Shown here: positions 34,741 through 46,000 of the stretch, piece after piece
Position numbering within the stretch: the first letter of the stretch is position 1
Layout: each line of letters opens with the position of its first letter
Source: Rhodamnia argentea
Taxonomy: Eukaryota; Streptophyta; Magnoliopsida; Myrtales; Myrtaceae
Reading direction: 5' to 3'
DNA length: 64,000 bases
NCBI RefSeq assembly: GCF_020921035.1
Contig: NC_063156.1
Location: 10,490,501-10,554,500 of the forward strand
The notes under the pieces: generated by a model
Databases searched by the model: none
Told to the model about the DNA's origin: nothing
What the model saw: only the letters and a program-made list of their open reading frames with translations
Position numbers and translations under genes: made by a program

Positions 34741-35192
34741 TATGTTCATACTATATCATAGTAAATATTTCTACTTCATTGTTAATGCGGTTGTTTCTTG
34801 TTTTCAAGGATCATCTATTAAAAATTGCAATATGATCCATCGACATATATAGCGCACGTGTTCCAAATTCGGGGCAAAATTAGAAGAATGCATCATTGAG
34901 GACACGCAAAAGTTAATAGCTTTTTCATGCGAATGTACAGCCAATGTAGGTTAAAAAAAAAGAAAAAGAAAAAGAATAGTACTCTTCCCAATGATGGTGG
35001 AGAATTATGCAGAATTTAGGAAGCTTCCAGGCAAATGAAATTGAAACCTTTCTCGCTCTCAATTTCCACGAAGCTGCAATCCGACGACTTTCCCTACCCT
35101 TTCGTTCGTTCATTCACACCGACCAAAAGCTGTCGGGGGTGAGACGCAAAATCCCAACTTGGGATATGCAGAGGGTGCTCCCTGCTTAAAAG
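34741..35192 (+). promoter_or_regulatory. 5' flank and leader of K9, with G-box
   Basis: Closely matches 57895-58377 before K14. It includes a CACGTG G-box at 34855-34860, 333 bases before the ATG, and a CCAAT pentamer at 34941-34945. The G-box context (gcacgtgttccaa) recurs before several copies. That these act as promoter elements is inference. Confidence 0.5.
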
Positions 35193-36329
35193 ATGGTGTT
35201 CAATCTCCGAACCTCCAGTTTTACCGAGTCCGATGAAGACGATCCAACTCCTCCTAAAACCTTCTCTCTAAAGGAGCTCCGAGTCGCGACACACGACTTT
35301 AGCAGCAACAACATCGTGGGGCAGTATTGGGACGCTGTGGTTTACAGGGGACGCTTGGCCAATGGTTCGCTAGTGGCAGTAAAGAGAGCGCACTGTGTCG
35401 ATCCCCAGAAAAAAGAGGAGTTCGAAGCAGCAATGAAAGTGGGAAGCACAATTTCGAGGCACCCAAACGTGCTATGCCTGAGGGGCTTTTGCAGGACCAA
35501 GAAAGAGCTCTTGCTGGTCTATCCCTTGATGGTCAACAATAGCCTATCTTACCATCTTAGAGAGAGACCGGATCGGTTTGCCCGACCTCTCGATTGGACT
35601 ACTCGCAAGCGGATAGCCTTGGGAGCAGCGAGGGGGCTTGCACACCTTCACAATCAAGGTAACATCAAGGTCCTGCATCGCGACATCCGTTCATACAATA
35701 TACTGCTGAACGAGCATTTTGAGGCCGTGATAGGAGGATTTGCGCTTGCCATGATCATGCACGAGGGAAATGTAGAGACTGTTGAGTGGCGCACGGGTTC
35801 AGCCGATTCTGGCTCCGATTCTCCATCCTATCAACCCTATGAAGATGTTTATGTGGAGAGCACCGTCCGTGGCGTACTTGGGTTTATTGCCCCCGAGTAC
35901 TTCTGGACAGGAAAGTGCACACTGAAGAATGATGTATTTGCATACGGGAAAATGCTTCTCGAGCTCATCTCGGGAAAGTCAGTTCAGAAACCTTTTTCGT
36001 CGGCGGATGGTGAAAATCTCACTTTTATGGAATGGATTGGTGGTTTTCTGAACGAGAACGAGTTGGGAAGGGTTATCGATCCCAATTTGCAGGGAAATTG
36101 CGTGGAAGAAGAAGCAGCGCAACTGATCCGATTGGCATTGTCGTGCGCACATGAGGATCCATCTGTTCGACTGGAAATGCCTGGAGTGGTTGGAATGCTC
36201 AAAAGCCAGTTTCTTCAGCAGGACCCTAGTTCAAGGAGTAGTTGGAGTCAAAGTGAGTATGACTCAACTCCGTACTACTCTTTCCCTCCTTCTCCTTCTC
36301 CTCCTTCTCCTCAGGGGATTGCTCGATGA
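35193..36329 (+). CDS. K9, SERK-like pseudokinase (open frame)
   Basis: An intact 378-residue frame. Kinase fold features are clear (FSLKELRVATHDF at 24-36, Lys64 in VAVK, LLLVYPLM hinge region, APEY at 233-236, GNCVEEEA helix), but catalysis should fail. The glycine loop is reduced to VGQYWDAV (42-49), the alpha-C Glu is Ala80, and DFG reads GFA (182-184); HRD (162-164) and Asn169 survive. The activation segment carries a Ser/Asp-rich insertion (about 190-215, GSADSGSDSPS) and the tail from about 346 reads SSRSSWSQSE with a Pro-rich end. No signal peptide or membrane segment. The middle third (residues about 80-220) is almost identical to K14 while both ends differ. Likely role: scaffold or decoy rather than enzyme (inference). 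Confidence 0.85.
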   Translation: MVFNLRTSSFTESDEDDPTPPKTFSLKELRVATHDFSSNNIVGQYWDAVVYRGRLANGSLVAVKRAHCVDPQKKEEFEAAMKVGSTISRHPNVLCLRGFCRTKKELLLVYPLMVNNSLSYHLRERPDRFARPLDWTTRKRIALGAARGLAHLHNQGNIKVLHRDIRSYNILLNEHFEAVIGGFALAMIMHEGNVETVEWRTGSADSGSDSPSYQPYEDVYVESTVRGVLGFIAPEYFWTGKCTLKNDVFAYGKMLLELISGKSVQKPFSSADGENLTFMEWIGGFLNENELGRVIDPNLQGNCVEEEAAQLIRLALSCAHEDPSVRLEMPGVVGMLKSQFLQQDPSSRSSWSQSEYDSTPYYSFPPSPSPPSPQGIAR

Positions 36330-37010
36330 CTGGCATGTCAATACTACATCATCACCATTGCCTTTTACCTTCAATAACGAATCCGGCTTCTATGTTTTAT
36401 CTTCCTAAACTCTGTATGTACAATGTTTCCACCAGTTTCATTCGAATGATCTTCCTGTAATACCGTTCTCTGATATTTGGACACATATACCACGTCCTTT
36501 ATGCAGTAACTGCTATCTTCTACATTTGTCATGGAATTGAAAACTAGAAACCGAGATACGGATTCAAAGTGTCACCTTTTAATCTTCAGAATTAATCGTG
36601 AACGAATCTTCGAGCTTGTTATGGAAGTTATATTGTTTCAAACCAAAAAATAAAGGCCACCATAGAAGTCCTCATCAGAAGAAACTGATAAGATCAGTCG
36701 CACATGCCTCTTTCTTGCACATCTATCCTTGTATATGCAAGAACATCCAAGTTGTTGGTACTTTAGTCCTCTGCCCGCGTCTTTCAAATTTGTTTCTCTG
36801 GTTTCGGAGGAGGATATGGTTGGAATAGTTCGTCTTGACTTTCTTCCCTGCGAGGTAAATTCATCTGAAGCTTTCAAGAAGTTTCTCTGTGGTGGGAGTC
36901 ATCAATACGAAACAGCATTGCACATCAACTTCTTGTAGGCTTGAGTCGGGTGTGCAATTTCCGCGATCCGCACCTACCCGGTCCATTTTAGCTACTTACG
37001 GGCAATGTTT
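36330..37010. repeat. Duplicated 3' flank of K9
   Basis: The first 320 bases match the K14 flank (59506-59822) closely. The recurring open segment lies at 36729-36938. Ends with the left 17-bp target repeat of the SINE. Confidence 0.5.
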
Positions 37011-37151
37011 TTTTTTTTTTTTTTTTTTTTTTGGTAATCCAGGATCCGCCAGTCGTAATTGGGTCAACTCACCACCACCCGCAGGGTGGCGAAGACCCTT
37101 TCCGACGGCGACTATACCTGGAAGGAGGCTAGCCCCGCAGCCCACCAGCAT
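37011..37151 (-). mobile_element. SINE-like retroposon with 17-bp target duplication
   Basis: A 141-bp insert, poly(T) of 22 bases on the + strand followed by 119 bases of GC-richer sequence, i.e. a poly(A)-tailed element on the - strand. It is flanked by the perfect 17-bp repeat ACTTACGGGCAATGTTT at 36994-37010 and 37152-37168. Size, tail and target repeat fit a SINE. A tRNA-type A/B box promoter could not be identified with confidence. The perfect target repeat indicates a recent insertion. Confidence 0.82.
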
Positions 37152-38610
37152 ACTTACGGGCAATGTTTCAATCCGAGGAATCTCCTTTTCTTCTAAATCC
37201 ACTGGATTTATCTCCGATTCGCAGGGAGGCATACCCAATTTTAGAGGTGCATAGTTCGATTCCACACATCTATACCTCTCTCGAACTCTCTCGAAATGTT
37301 AGCGAGGTGGGGAATGAGGAGACTCGTGCTGAATGTCGAAACGAATTGTGCACTTGTAAGAGGTATTAATGACCCATTTAATTGTGCGATTATGCGTTTC
37401 CTTTATGTTTTAAGAAGAGGAGAAAAACCGCCGAGGCTAGCATTGTGCTTCCTGTTAGATTGATTTATTTTTCTTGGTTTTTTAATGAATTAAATATTAA
37501 TCGACCTCGAATTTGTTTTGAACTGATTCATGTTTTGGCGATTTGTTGGCGGAAATCATCCCTTTGGCTCATTGCAACCAGTTTTGAAAAATTAGGGGCA
37601 TCACCGGTTTGAGATTCTTGTGAGACTATAATTAGTTTGGGATATATGTATGTACCAATTTGAGATTTTTTTTATGGTATTAATCCGTAAAATTAATCAA
37701 TTTAGTACTTTTTCCATGCGAGTTCCATCTAACAATAGGTTCAACTTCACTAATGCACATGCAACTGATAAAGGTCCAAGTGAGAGTATGATGATTCCTT
37801 ATCCCATTTAACCTAATAGGCAACAAATTTATCCTTAGTTTAACTAGTAATCTCAGTAGGCGTGTGAATATCACCAATGACTTAATGTTAGAGTCTGTTG
37901 TCCTTTCAAGTAAATTGACATTTGTTGAGCCCATAGAACATAAGTGAAATCATTCAAAATGGTCGGAGTAGGCATTGAGACTCGTTGGATGAATGCGTGG
38001 TTTAATATTTAATTACTCTAATGCTCCCCCATCATGCTTAGTCTGGTATTTTTTACTTGTATTGAGCGTGGACATATTTCATTGGAGAGGCAAATAGGAG
38101 CGTAAACAAATTTGAACTCATGACATGCTGCTCTAATACCATGTGAGATTTGGTGGACCATCGCCAACTGTTCTAACAACTTAAGTTTTTAGAACTGTTG
38201 ACAATGGTCTTACAAAACCTTACGTGGTATCAGCAATGTTACTCTAACATGACCTACATCCATGGGGTAAGAAGCAATGAATTCCATTGCAGATTGTGTA
38301 ATTACACCCAATATCTAACATAAATAATCTCTCAATCTCTGTTGACACCGAAAATCGCCCTAGGCCTTAGCAGGCAGGAGGGCCGCGAAGCATTGTTGGC
38401 TTGTAGGCTCAGAACGCCTGGAATGCTTTGTCGTCCAGCTACGGGTTGTTGCCAATAGTTGGGTAAAAGACAGAGCATTAATCTCTTTGATGAAAGTTTA
38501 ATGATCGCGCAATAGTCTCTCTTTGTACTCCAAAGTCTTCCTCCGAGCGGCTTTGGGAATCGATCGGTACCTTCCAATTAGTGTTGCAGAGGACTTGAGA
38601 TTTCTTAAAG
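37152..38610. repeat. Flank between K9 and K10
   Basis: About 37420-37980 is matched at about 50080-50620 behind K11. About 38020-38330 is unmatched DNA in which I see nothing. The K10 leader occupies about 38520-38610 and is of the K1 type. Confidence 0.45.
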
Positions 38611-39756
38611 ATGGTGTTCGACCTCCGATCCTTCAGTTTCGAAGATGATGCCCCTCCTCCTAAAAGCTTCTCCCTAAAGGAGCTCCAAGTCGCCACACAC
38701 AACTTTAGCCGAGACAACTTCTTTAGCGAACGTGTATACGGCACGCTTTACCGGGGGCGCTTAGCCGATGGTTCTCCGGTGGCAGTAAAAAGAGCACGCA
38801 CCGTCTTCGAATGCAGCGAGGAACAGTCCGAAACAGAAGTTCAAGTGGGACGCTCAATTTCAGCGCACCAGAACGTGCTACGCCTGAGGGGCTTTTGCCA
38901 GACCAAGAAAGAGCTGTTACTGGTCTACCCCTTGATGATCAACAAGAATCTAAGATATCATCTTCGACTTAGACCGGATCGGTCCACCCAACCTCTCGGT
39001 TGCACAACTCTTATGCGCATTTCCTTGGGAGCGGCTAGAGGTCTCGCACACCTACATAATCAAGGCAATGTCAAGATCATGCACTGCGACATTTGCATGT
39101 CAAGTATATTCCTGAATGAATGATTTGAGGCCGCGATAGGGAATTTTTGGCGTGCCCTTATAATGCACGATGGAAATGCAACGGAAGGGACTATTCAATG
39201 GCCCGTGAGAGTCTCCTCCTCATCCCAAGGAGAAGATTCAGCTGATTCCGATTCCGATTCTCCAACCTATCGTCTCTATGAAGACGTTTATGTGGACACC
39301 ACCTATGCTGACGGCAGAGTCGAGTTTATTGCCCCGGAGTACCTACACACAGGAAAGTGCACACTGAGGAATGATGTTCACGCCTTTGGGAAAGTGCTTC
39401 TTGAGCTCATCTCTGGACAGCCACCTGCAAAACATGAAGCGCTGCCTTATGGCGAAAATCTCAGTTTGGCGGAATGGATTGGTGGATTTATGAGCAAGAA
39501 CGAGTTGGGAAGATTGATTGATCCCAATTTGCGGGGGGACTATGAGGAAGAAGAAGCAGAGCAGCTACTCCAACTGGCATTATTGTGCGCAGATGGCGAT
39601 CCATCTATCCGACTGGAGATGTCTGAAGTGGTTCGAATGCTCGAAAGCCAATTGCTTGGGCAGGATCCTAGCAGTAGGAGCAGTTGGAGCCAAAGCGAGT
39701 GTGATTCGACTCCTTACTACTCCATCCCTCCTTCTCCGTCGGAAATGGCTTTATGA
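38611..39756 (+). pseudogene. K10, SERK-like pseudokinase with one stop
   Basis: A 382-codon frame without frameshift, interrupted by a single TGA at codon 171 (39121-39123) where its near-twin K15 has CGA. Glycine loop FFSERVYG, VAVK lysine kept, catalytic loop MHCDICMSS, DFG site NFW: a pseudokinase apart from the stop. The insertion is long and acidic (SSSSQGEDSADSDSD) and the tail is intact. Gene and 0.9 kb of 3' flank are nearly identical to K15 from about its codon 35 on. The single CpG-type change suggests recent loss; another allele could be open. Confidence 0.87.
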
Positions 39757-41377
39757 CCACCGGCACTCACGATACTACATCTCGATCAGCGTCTGTTCTT
39801 TTACCTTCAGCACGGAGTTCAACTTGTGTCTTCTGCTGTTTTACCTAAGTTCCAATATGTTCATTTCCAGTTTCGCTTATAAGATCCTTCTGTAATATGT
39901 CTTCGTCGAGCAAATACTAGATACTGTTGGAGTTAATATTAGGACGTACACAAAGTTTGAATGGTGCATATCACAGCTACAGTACCCAATGGTTTTCCAA
40001 ATATCTTTTGCTTTCTTGTGGGGATTGCTATGTCCTAACTTATCACGGAAGGGATAGGTAGAAACTGGCAAGAGACTAAGGCTCCGTTTGTTTCGAAAAA
40101 AATGAATAATTTAAAAAATATTTTTCTAAAAATGATTGTCTGTATTGCTTACAAAAAAAATGAACGATAAAAAAAAATGAATGAACAAAAAATATTTTCA
40201 ACATTCATGAAAATATTTGGACATAAATTGTTGCCGATAATGAAAATAGTTCTTATTGACTTAATTATTTCAGACAATATAAGCAATCATTATCATTCAT
40301 TTTCAACGAAAAAAAGGAGGTCCGCCAAAAGAAAAGAAATATCGAAGAAGTCACTTTTTGTCAATTGGCTAATGGTGATTGAATCTTGAACTTTGACAAT
40401 CGTCTATGGTTGTTAGTTTGCAAAGAAACTGTCGATCATCTACTTCTTCTTCAATAACTCGACGTTGGACTCTTCTAGTTGATGGGACTCGTTCCAATCC
40501 ATCTTTTTCCCCGGTCTTCCCTTTGATTATTTGTCCTTAATGCCGGCAGAAGACCTCTGTTGTCGCCCTTCATGAATGGAACTTTTGCGTCTAGACCCTA
40601 TCCAGTCAACTAGACTTGTCGGATTATTAAGCCGCGGGTTTGTCTCGTGATTCAATTTGCTGTGAATTAACACGGAATCTAAGTTGGTAATAAGTTGTGA
40701 CAATGGACAAGAGATTAGCGAATTTTTCCTGCAATATCAGTTTGGAATTTTTAATGGCATGAACACTTTTCTTTTGACATTTTTTGGCCAACTAATGGCT
40801 TTCTCTTTCAATTGATACCACACTAAAGAAAATTTTAGACTCTCTACTTTTTTTTTTGTCTATAAGATGTCTCTTCTCACTTTGCAATAATAAAATTAAT
40901 TGAATAAGGAAATAATTCGGATACCGGATATACGTAGTTCGATTGATGTGACATACCCCACGAAGAGAGCAACACAGATTCTCCTATAGATCGAGCGATA
41001 CGATAGAGATTACAAACACACTATAGTCACTCAAGACACAATTGTGTTTCCTAACCCTCGATTTTATCGAGTAACTCGCACAATGTTAAGTACTCATAAT
41101 TTTTAGCGAAAACAATCTCTCAATCTAATAAAGAAATTCTCGATTCTTATTCAACAGAATTACTGAAATTCTTTCTATTGAAATTGTAATGTGGTGGGAA
41201 CCAACTGTTTATGATTTGTTATAAAAGTGAATCAGAAAGAGGGTCGTGGCCTTCTTTTTTGGGGAAGATTTGTAGCTTTTCGTCCATAAGAAATGTCGTT
41301 TCAAAACACTTGCAATTCTTCAGGAGGTATTTCACCAATGTCGCCAGCCACAAGCTAGAAGCCATGGCCCACACACC
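39757..41377. repeat. 3' flank of K10 and further intergenic DNA
   Basis: 39757-40690 is nearly identical to 63096-64000, including a MITE-like piece starting 'ggctccgtttgtttcg' near 40080. From about 40700 to 41377 the sequence is unmatched within the window and holds nothing I can identify. Confidence 0.5.
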
Positions 41378-42066
41378 TATTAGGAAATAAAATATGAAAC
41401 AGGAAGAAATGGAATTGGATTTTGATGCGCGATAACATTCTCTTTAAGGAATTATTTGCCTCACAACATTGCTAATGATTACTGACAAAAATCCTTTATG
41501 ATACGACAAAGTCTCGGAATGAGAATATCATTTAGCAATTCTAATATTTCTCATAAAAAAATTCTCAAAAGAAGACAATTAGAAAGAAGACTGTATTTCT
41601 CTTGAAAGAAAACAAAAATGGAAGTTATGATACTACTAAGAAAACGTTGAATATATATTAGCGAAACTTATGTTTAAGAAGTTACGTCCGAACATACATA
41701 ACCTTACAAATGTTGAGATTTTATGTCCAAACAGACACAACCTTCCAAAGTATATAAGAGCGCCTAATAACCATAAGGTCGAAAACAAAGATCCGAAATT
41801 AAATAATAAAAAAAATATTTGTGACTCTTTTTTCATTAATTCGCTAGAAGATAACGGTTATTTTATTGTTTTAATTTTTTAACTTAATAAAAATAATAAT
41901 TATTATTGATTAGTGTCAATTCTAATCTACAAGTGGGTATAATAGGATCTAACCCACTCAGCCCATATCTTCATTTGTGACAATAAGAAATAAGATTTTA
42001 CTAGCATAATAGTTTTTGGGTAAAGAAATGCACCATTTGATTTGTTTTACAAACAAACAACCGACA
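41378..42066 (-). mobile_element. Solo LTR, Ty1/Copia type
   Basis: On the - strand this reads like the Copia LTR at 19098-19900: a start near 'gtttgtttgtaaaacaaa', a 3' part with 'ccttaaagagaatgttatc' and 'aatccaattccattt'. It is clearly diverged from that LTR and its ends are decayed, so the borders are approximate and no target repeat is certain. No internal part is present. It sits just upstream of K11. Confidence 0.6.
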
Positions 42067-42522
42067 ATGTTTCTTGCACGATTTTCCGACATCCACGTAC
42101 GCAAGCCCCAACTTCAGTCGAACACCAAGTTGATCTGTCAAAGTTCAACGTTGACTTTCCCTCTTACATGGTCCGATTTAGAGGCCAAATCTTATGCACC
42201 TGGTTCTTCTTTTCCCTCTCACGTGGCCCGGCTTTCGCACATTCTTTTCGGGTCGGATTTCGAACTTTCAAACTCGAGAGATATTTTAGTCATTGTCGTT
42301 GATTTACTCCAGCATTCCTTGTCTTGTCTAACCAAGTTAAGACCCTTTTCTCTATCAATTTGGCCCACAAAACAAACAATTGTCGAACAATTTACTCCAG
42401 CATTCCTTGTCTTTCTATGGTGGTTCGGAAAAAGGAACTCCGGAATCAACCAGCACCAACCAAAAGACATTACCAGGCTCACACCACTCGTATGCGTTGA
42501 AGAAGAATTGAAGTTCTCTAAC
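42067..42522 (+). promoter_or_regulatory. 5' flank of K11
   Basis: Leads into the K11 ATG at 42523 and is not of either common leader type. The reading frame upstream of the ATG happens to be open back into the Copia LTR, which I take as chance. No motif stands out. Confidence 0.3.
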
Positions 42523-42967
42523 ATGGTGTTCAATCTACGAACCTTCAGTTTCTCCGAGTCCAGTGAAGAGGATCGAGTGCATCCTAGAAGCTTCTCCCTA
42601 AAAGAGCTCCGAGCTGCAACGCAGAACTTTAGCCGCCACGACTTCTTCGCGGAAGGTGGATTCGGTGCGGTTTACTGGGGACGCTTAGCGGACGGTTCTG
42701 TCATGGCAGTGAAAAGAGCAACCGCCCATGATCAAGAGAGCGAAGAGGCTTTTGAAAGAGAAGTGCAAGCCGCAAGCTCGGTTCGGGCACACTCAAACAT
42801 GCTACGTCTGAGCGGCTTTTGCAGGACCAAGAAGGAGCTTATCCTGGTCTATCCCTAGATGATCCATTACAGCCTTGCCCATTGTGGTAGAGAGAGACCG
42901 GATTGGTCGCCCCGACCTCTCGATTGGATGACTCGCAAGCGTTTAGCCTTGGGAGCAGCAAGAGGTC
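42523..42967 (+). pseudogene. K11, 5' part, split by a LINE
   Basis: The N-lobe of a kinase copy with a good glycine loop (AEGGFGAV) and MAVK lysine. A TAG at 42856-42858 replaces a TTG leucine codon, after which family sequence continues to GAARGL at 42967, where the poly(A) end of a LINE on the - strand begins. The rest of the gene resumes at about 48594. Confidence 0.85.
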
Positions 42968-43015
42968 TTTTTTTTTTTTTTTTTGTCGGAATGGAAATAA
43001 CTTCATAGCGAAAAC

Positions 43016-46000
43016 TCAAGAGTCATTACATGAAAAGCCCAATGAGGGGGCATCAAAACAAAGCAAATTCCATAAACTTTGAGGAGGTCTAGATAACCAA
43101 GATACAGGCACATTATTAGAACGGTGGGTTTTGGCTAACGAGTCGGCTACTTCGTTGGCTCTTCTATCACAATGCGCCACCGATACATTATTCATCCGGG
43201 CCAATAAGTGTTGGGCTTCACCTATCCGACTTTCAGCTTCCCAGCCTTAACTCCCCTACTCGCATTGACCGCACTCACCAAAGTATAGCGGTCAGACTCC
43301 ACTAATATCTGCATTTTCTTCTCTCTCCTCGACTTCAGAAAATTCAGACCGTGTACTAAGGCTTGTGCTTCTGCAACAATTGGCGAGAAAGGAGGGGTTA
43401 TCTCTACGAATCCATCAAGCGCAGTACCTTTCGAGTCCCGAAGAACACCGGCGATAGCTCCGTTCATTTGTGTCGTTGCCGATGGAGGCATCAATGTTTA
43501 AGCTTTAGAGCTGAGGTTGTCGGAGGTATCCATTTGGGACGGAAGCTTGATCTCCCTTCGGCAATATTAAGATCTTTTTATTCCATCTGGTATAACTTTT
43601 CAAGATTAATTCTGCATCATGGATAAGGTTTGTTGCGTTTGGTCTACTTCCTCCGAAAACCGAATCATTCCTCTTTTTCCGGATGCACCAAAGAGTTGTT
43701 GCAATCAATTCAAAGGAGATACTGAGATCCTGTCTCTCTAAAACATCCCGTAACCACTCATCCATCCGCATACCGCTTGGTCTCCGGTTATGCCCAAAAG
43801 TGAGGGGGTCTTGCCAGATTTGCTCTGTCCATGAGCATTGTAGAAATATATGCTCTGTAGTTTCCACATCTAAGTTACACACCGAGCACGGGAGCCGAGT
43901 GATTATGCCTCGCTTAGAGAGGTTTTCCTTTGTGGGAATGGCATTCTGACAAACATTCCACGGGAAAAACTGAATTTTTGGGGGGATATGTGCCTTCCAA
44001 ATTCTGTTCCATAATCTGCGAGATGGTTGAAAAGATGTTGAAGCTTCATCAAAGGAAGGTCGGGGGTACTTTATCTCTGATAACATTGTAGCCATTCTTT
44101 ATTGTATAATCTCCCGATTGTTTCCCTGTCCATATAAGCTTGTCCTTTCCAAGAGGCAGGTTTAGCGGTATAGACGAGATCTCTTTAACTAGTTCTTCAT
44201 CAAATACACGTCTAAGTGTTGATTCATCCCACATAGCATTCTGTTTTAAAATGAGATCTGCTACAAAAGAAGGGTCATTTACATTTGCTGGACCACCTAT
44301 AATACCCCTCTTTAGCCAAGGGTCCTCTCTTATGTTAACCGTTTCGCCATTGCCTATTGACCAACTCACTGACCCCGAAATGGCTTCTCTTCCATAAAGA
44401 ATACTTTGCCAGCCCCAGGATGGTCTTGAACCTTTCTTCGCATGAAAAAAGGATTTGTCCGGGTAATACAATCCTTTTAGCAATCTGCTCCACATGTGAA
44501 CTCGATTTTGAGCTATTCTCCAAGCTTGCTTACCTAGCATAGCTTTGTTGAAATCCATAAGATCTTTAAAGCCTAGCCCCCCTTTGTCCTTTCTGGTTTT
44601 CAGGATATCCCATCTTTTCCAGTGCTGTCCGGTTTTGGACTCACTATTACTCCACCAAAAAGACGCGATTTTCCTCTCCATTGATTTGCAGATTGAAGTG
44701 GGTATCTTGAATATCGACATTGCATACTGTGGAATTGCCTGTACCACTGATTTTATTAGAATCTCTTTCCCCGCCTTGGATATGAGGGTTTCTTTCCAAC
44801 CTTCAAGCTTCATATTCACTCTCGCGTTAATCCAAGAGAACATCTGTTTTTTTTATTCTCCCCAATCAGATGGGATTCCTAGGTATTTCCCTGTTTTTTC
44901 CATCACCGGAACTCTCAATGCAGATGCCGGACTCTCTTGTAACCGATATGGGCAGTTTGGACCCATGAACAACCCCGACTTATTATGATTAATATCTTGA
45001 CCCGAAGCATAACAATACTGATTCAAGATTGAAGCCAAATTTTGAACTTCCACCAGTTTACCATCCAAGAAAAAAATAGAATCACCTGCGAAAAGTAAGT
45101 GCGACAAAGTTGGACAATGGCTTTTTAACTTTATGCCTCTGATGATTCCGTCGCTCACCGCCTTCCTCATCAGCATTGAAAGAGTGTTTGACATAAGAAT
45201 AAAAAGGTATGGTGAGATGGGGTCTCCCTGTCGAATACCTCTTGATGGTTTAAAATACGGTAAAGGCTCGCCATTGAGTTTAACACTGAAGGTTGCTGAT
45301 GTAACACATGACGTTACTCTGTCCACCCAAAAAGAACAGAAACCCATCTTCAATAGACAAGCTTCCAGAAAATCCCATTCCACCCTATCATAAGCCTTTT
45401 TCATGTCAACTTTAAGGATGGCTCAAAATCTTTTCTTGCTTTTCCTGATTCTCATTTGATGTAGGACTTCCTGAACCACCAGGATGTTATCTTGAATTTG
45501 TCTTCCCCCCACGAAAGCACTTTGTTCTTCGGCAATCAGATCAGGCAACCACGGCTTGAGCCTATTAGCAAGGATCTTAGAGAAGATTTTGTACGCAAAA
45601 TTTCACAAACTAATTGGCCTGAATTGGTCGAGTCTTTTTGGGTTTTTGACTTTAGGTATGAGTGTAATGTGAGTTTTGTTCAAATCAGGGTTCAATGCTC
45701 CAGTCTCAAAGAAGCCTTTTATTTCCTTGAAGATTCCCATTTTAATATTCTCCCAATTCTGTTGATAAAACAATCCATTAAGACCATCAGGACCTGGGGC
45801 TTTCAAGGATCCCATTTCAAAAACAGCCTTTTGTATCTCTGTCATGGTAATGGAAGTTGACAACTCTGCATTCATCTCATTGGAGACTATACTGGGGCAT
45901 TGCTCTAACACTGGAAAGAAATTTCTCGGTCCTCCAGAGCAGTATAGTTCTTTGAAAAAATCAGTGGTCATCTCCTTCAGTTGCAAGGGATCTCTGACCC

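Noticed and set aside
42016-42522. 169-codon in-frame extension upstream of the K11 ATG
   Set aside because: Its first part lies in a Copia LTR and no other copy has a related extension; the MVFNL start is conserved in the family.
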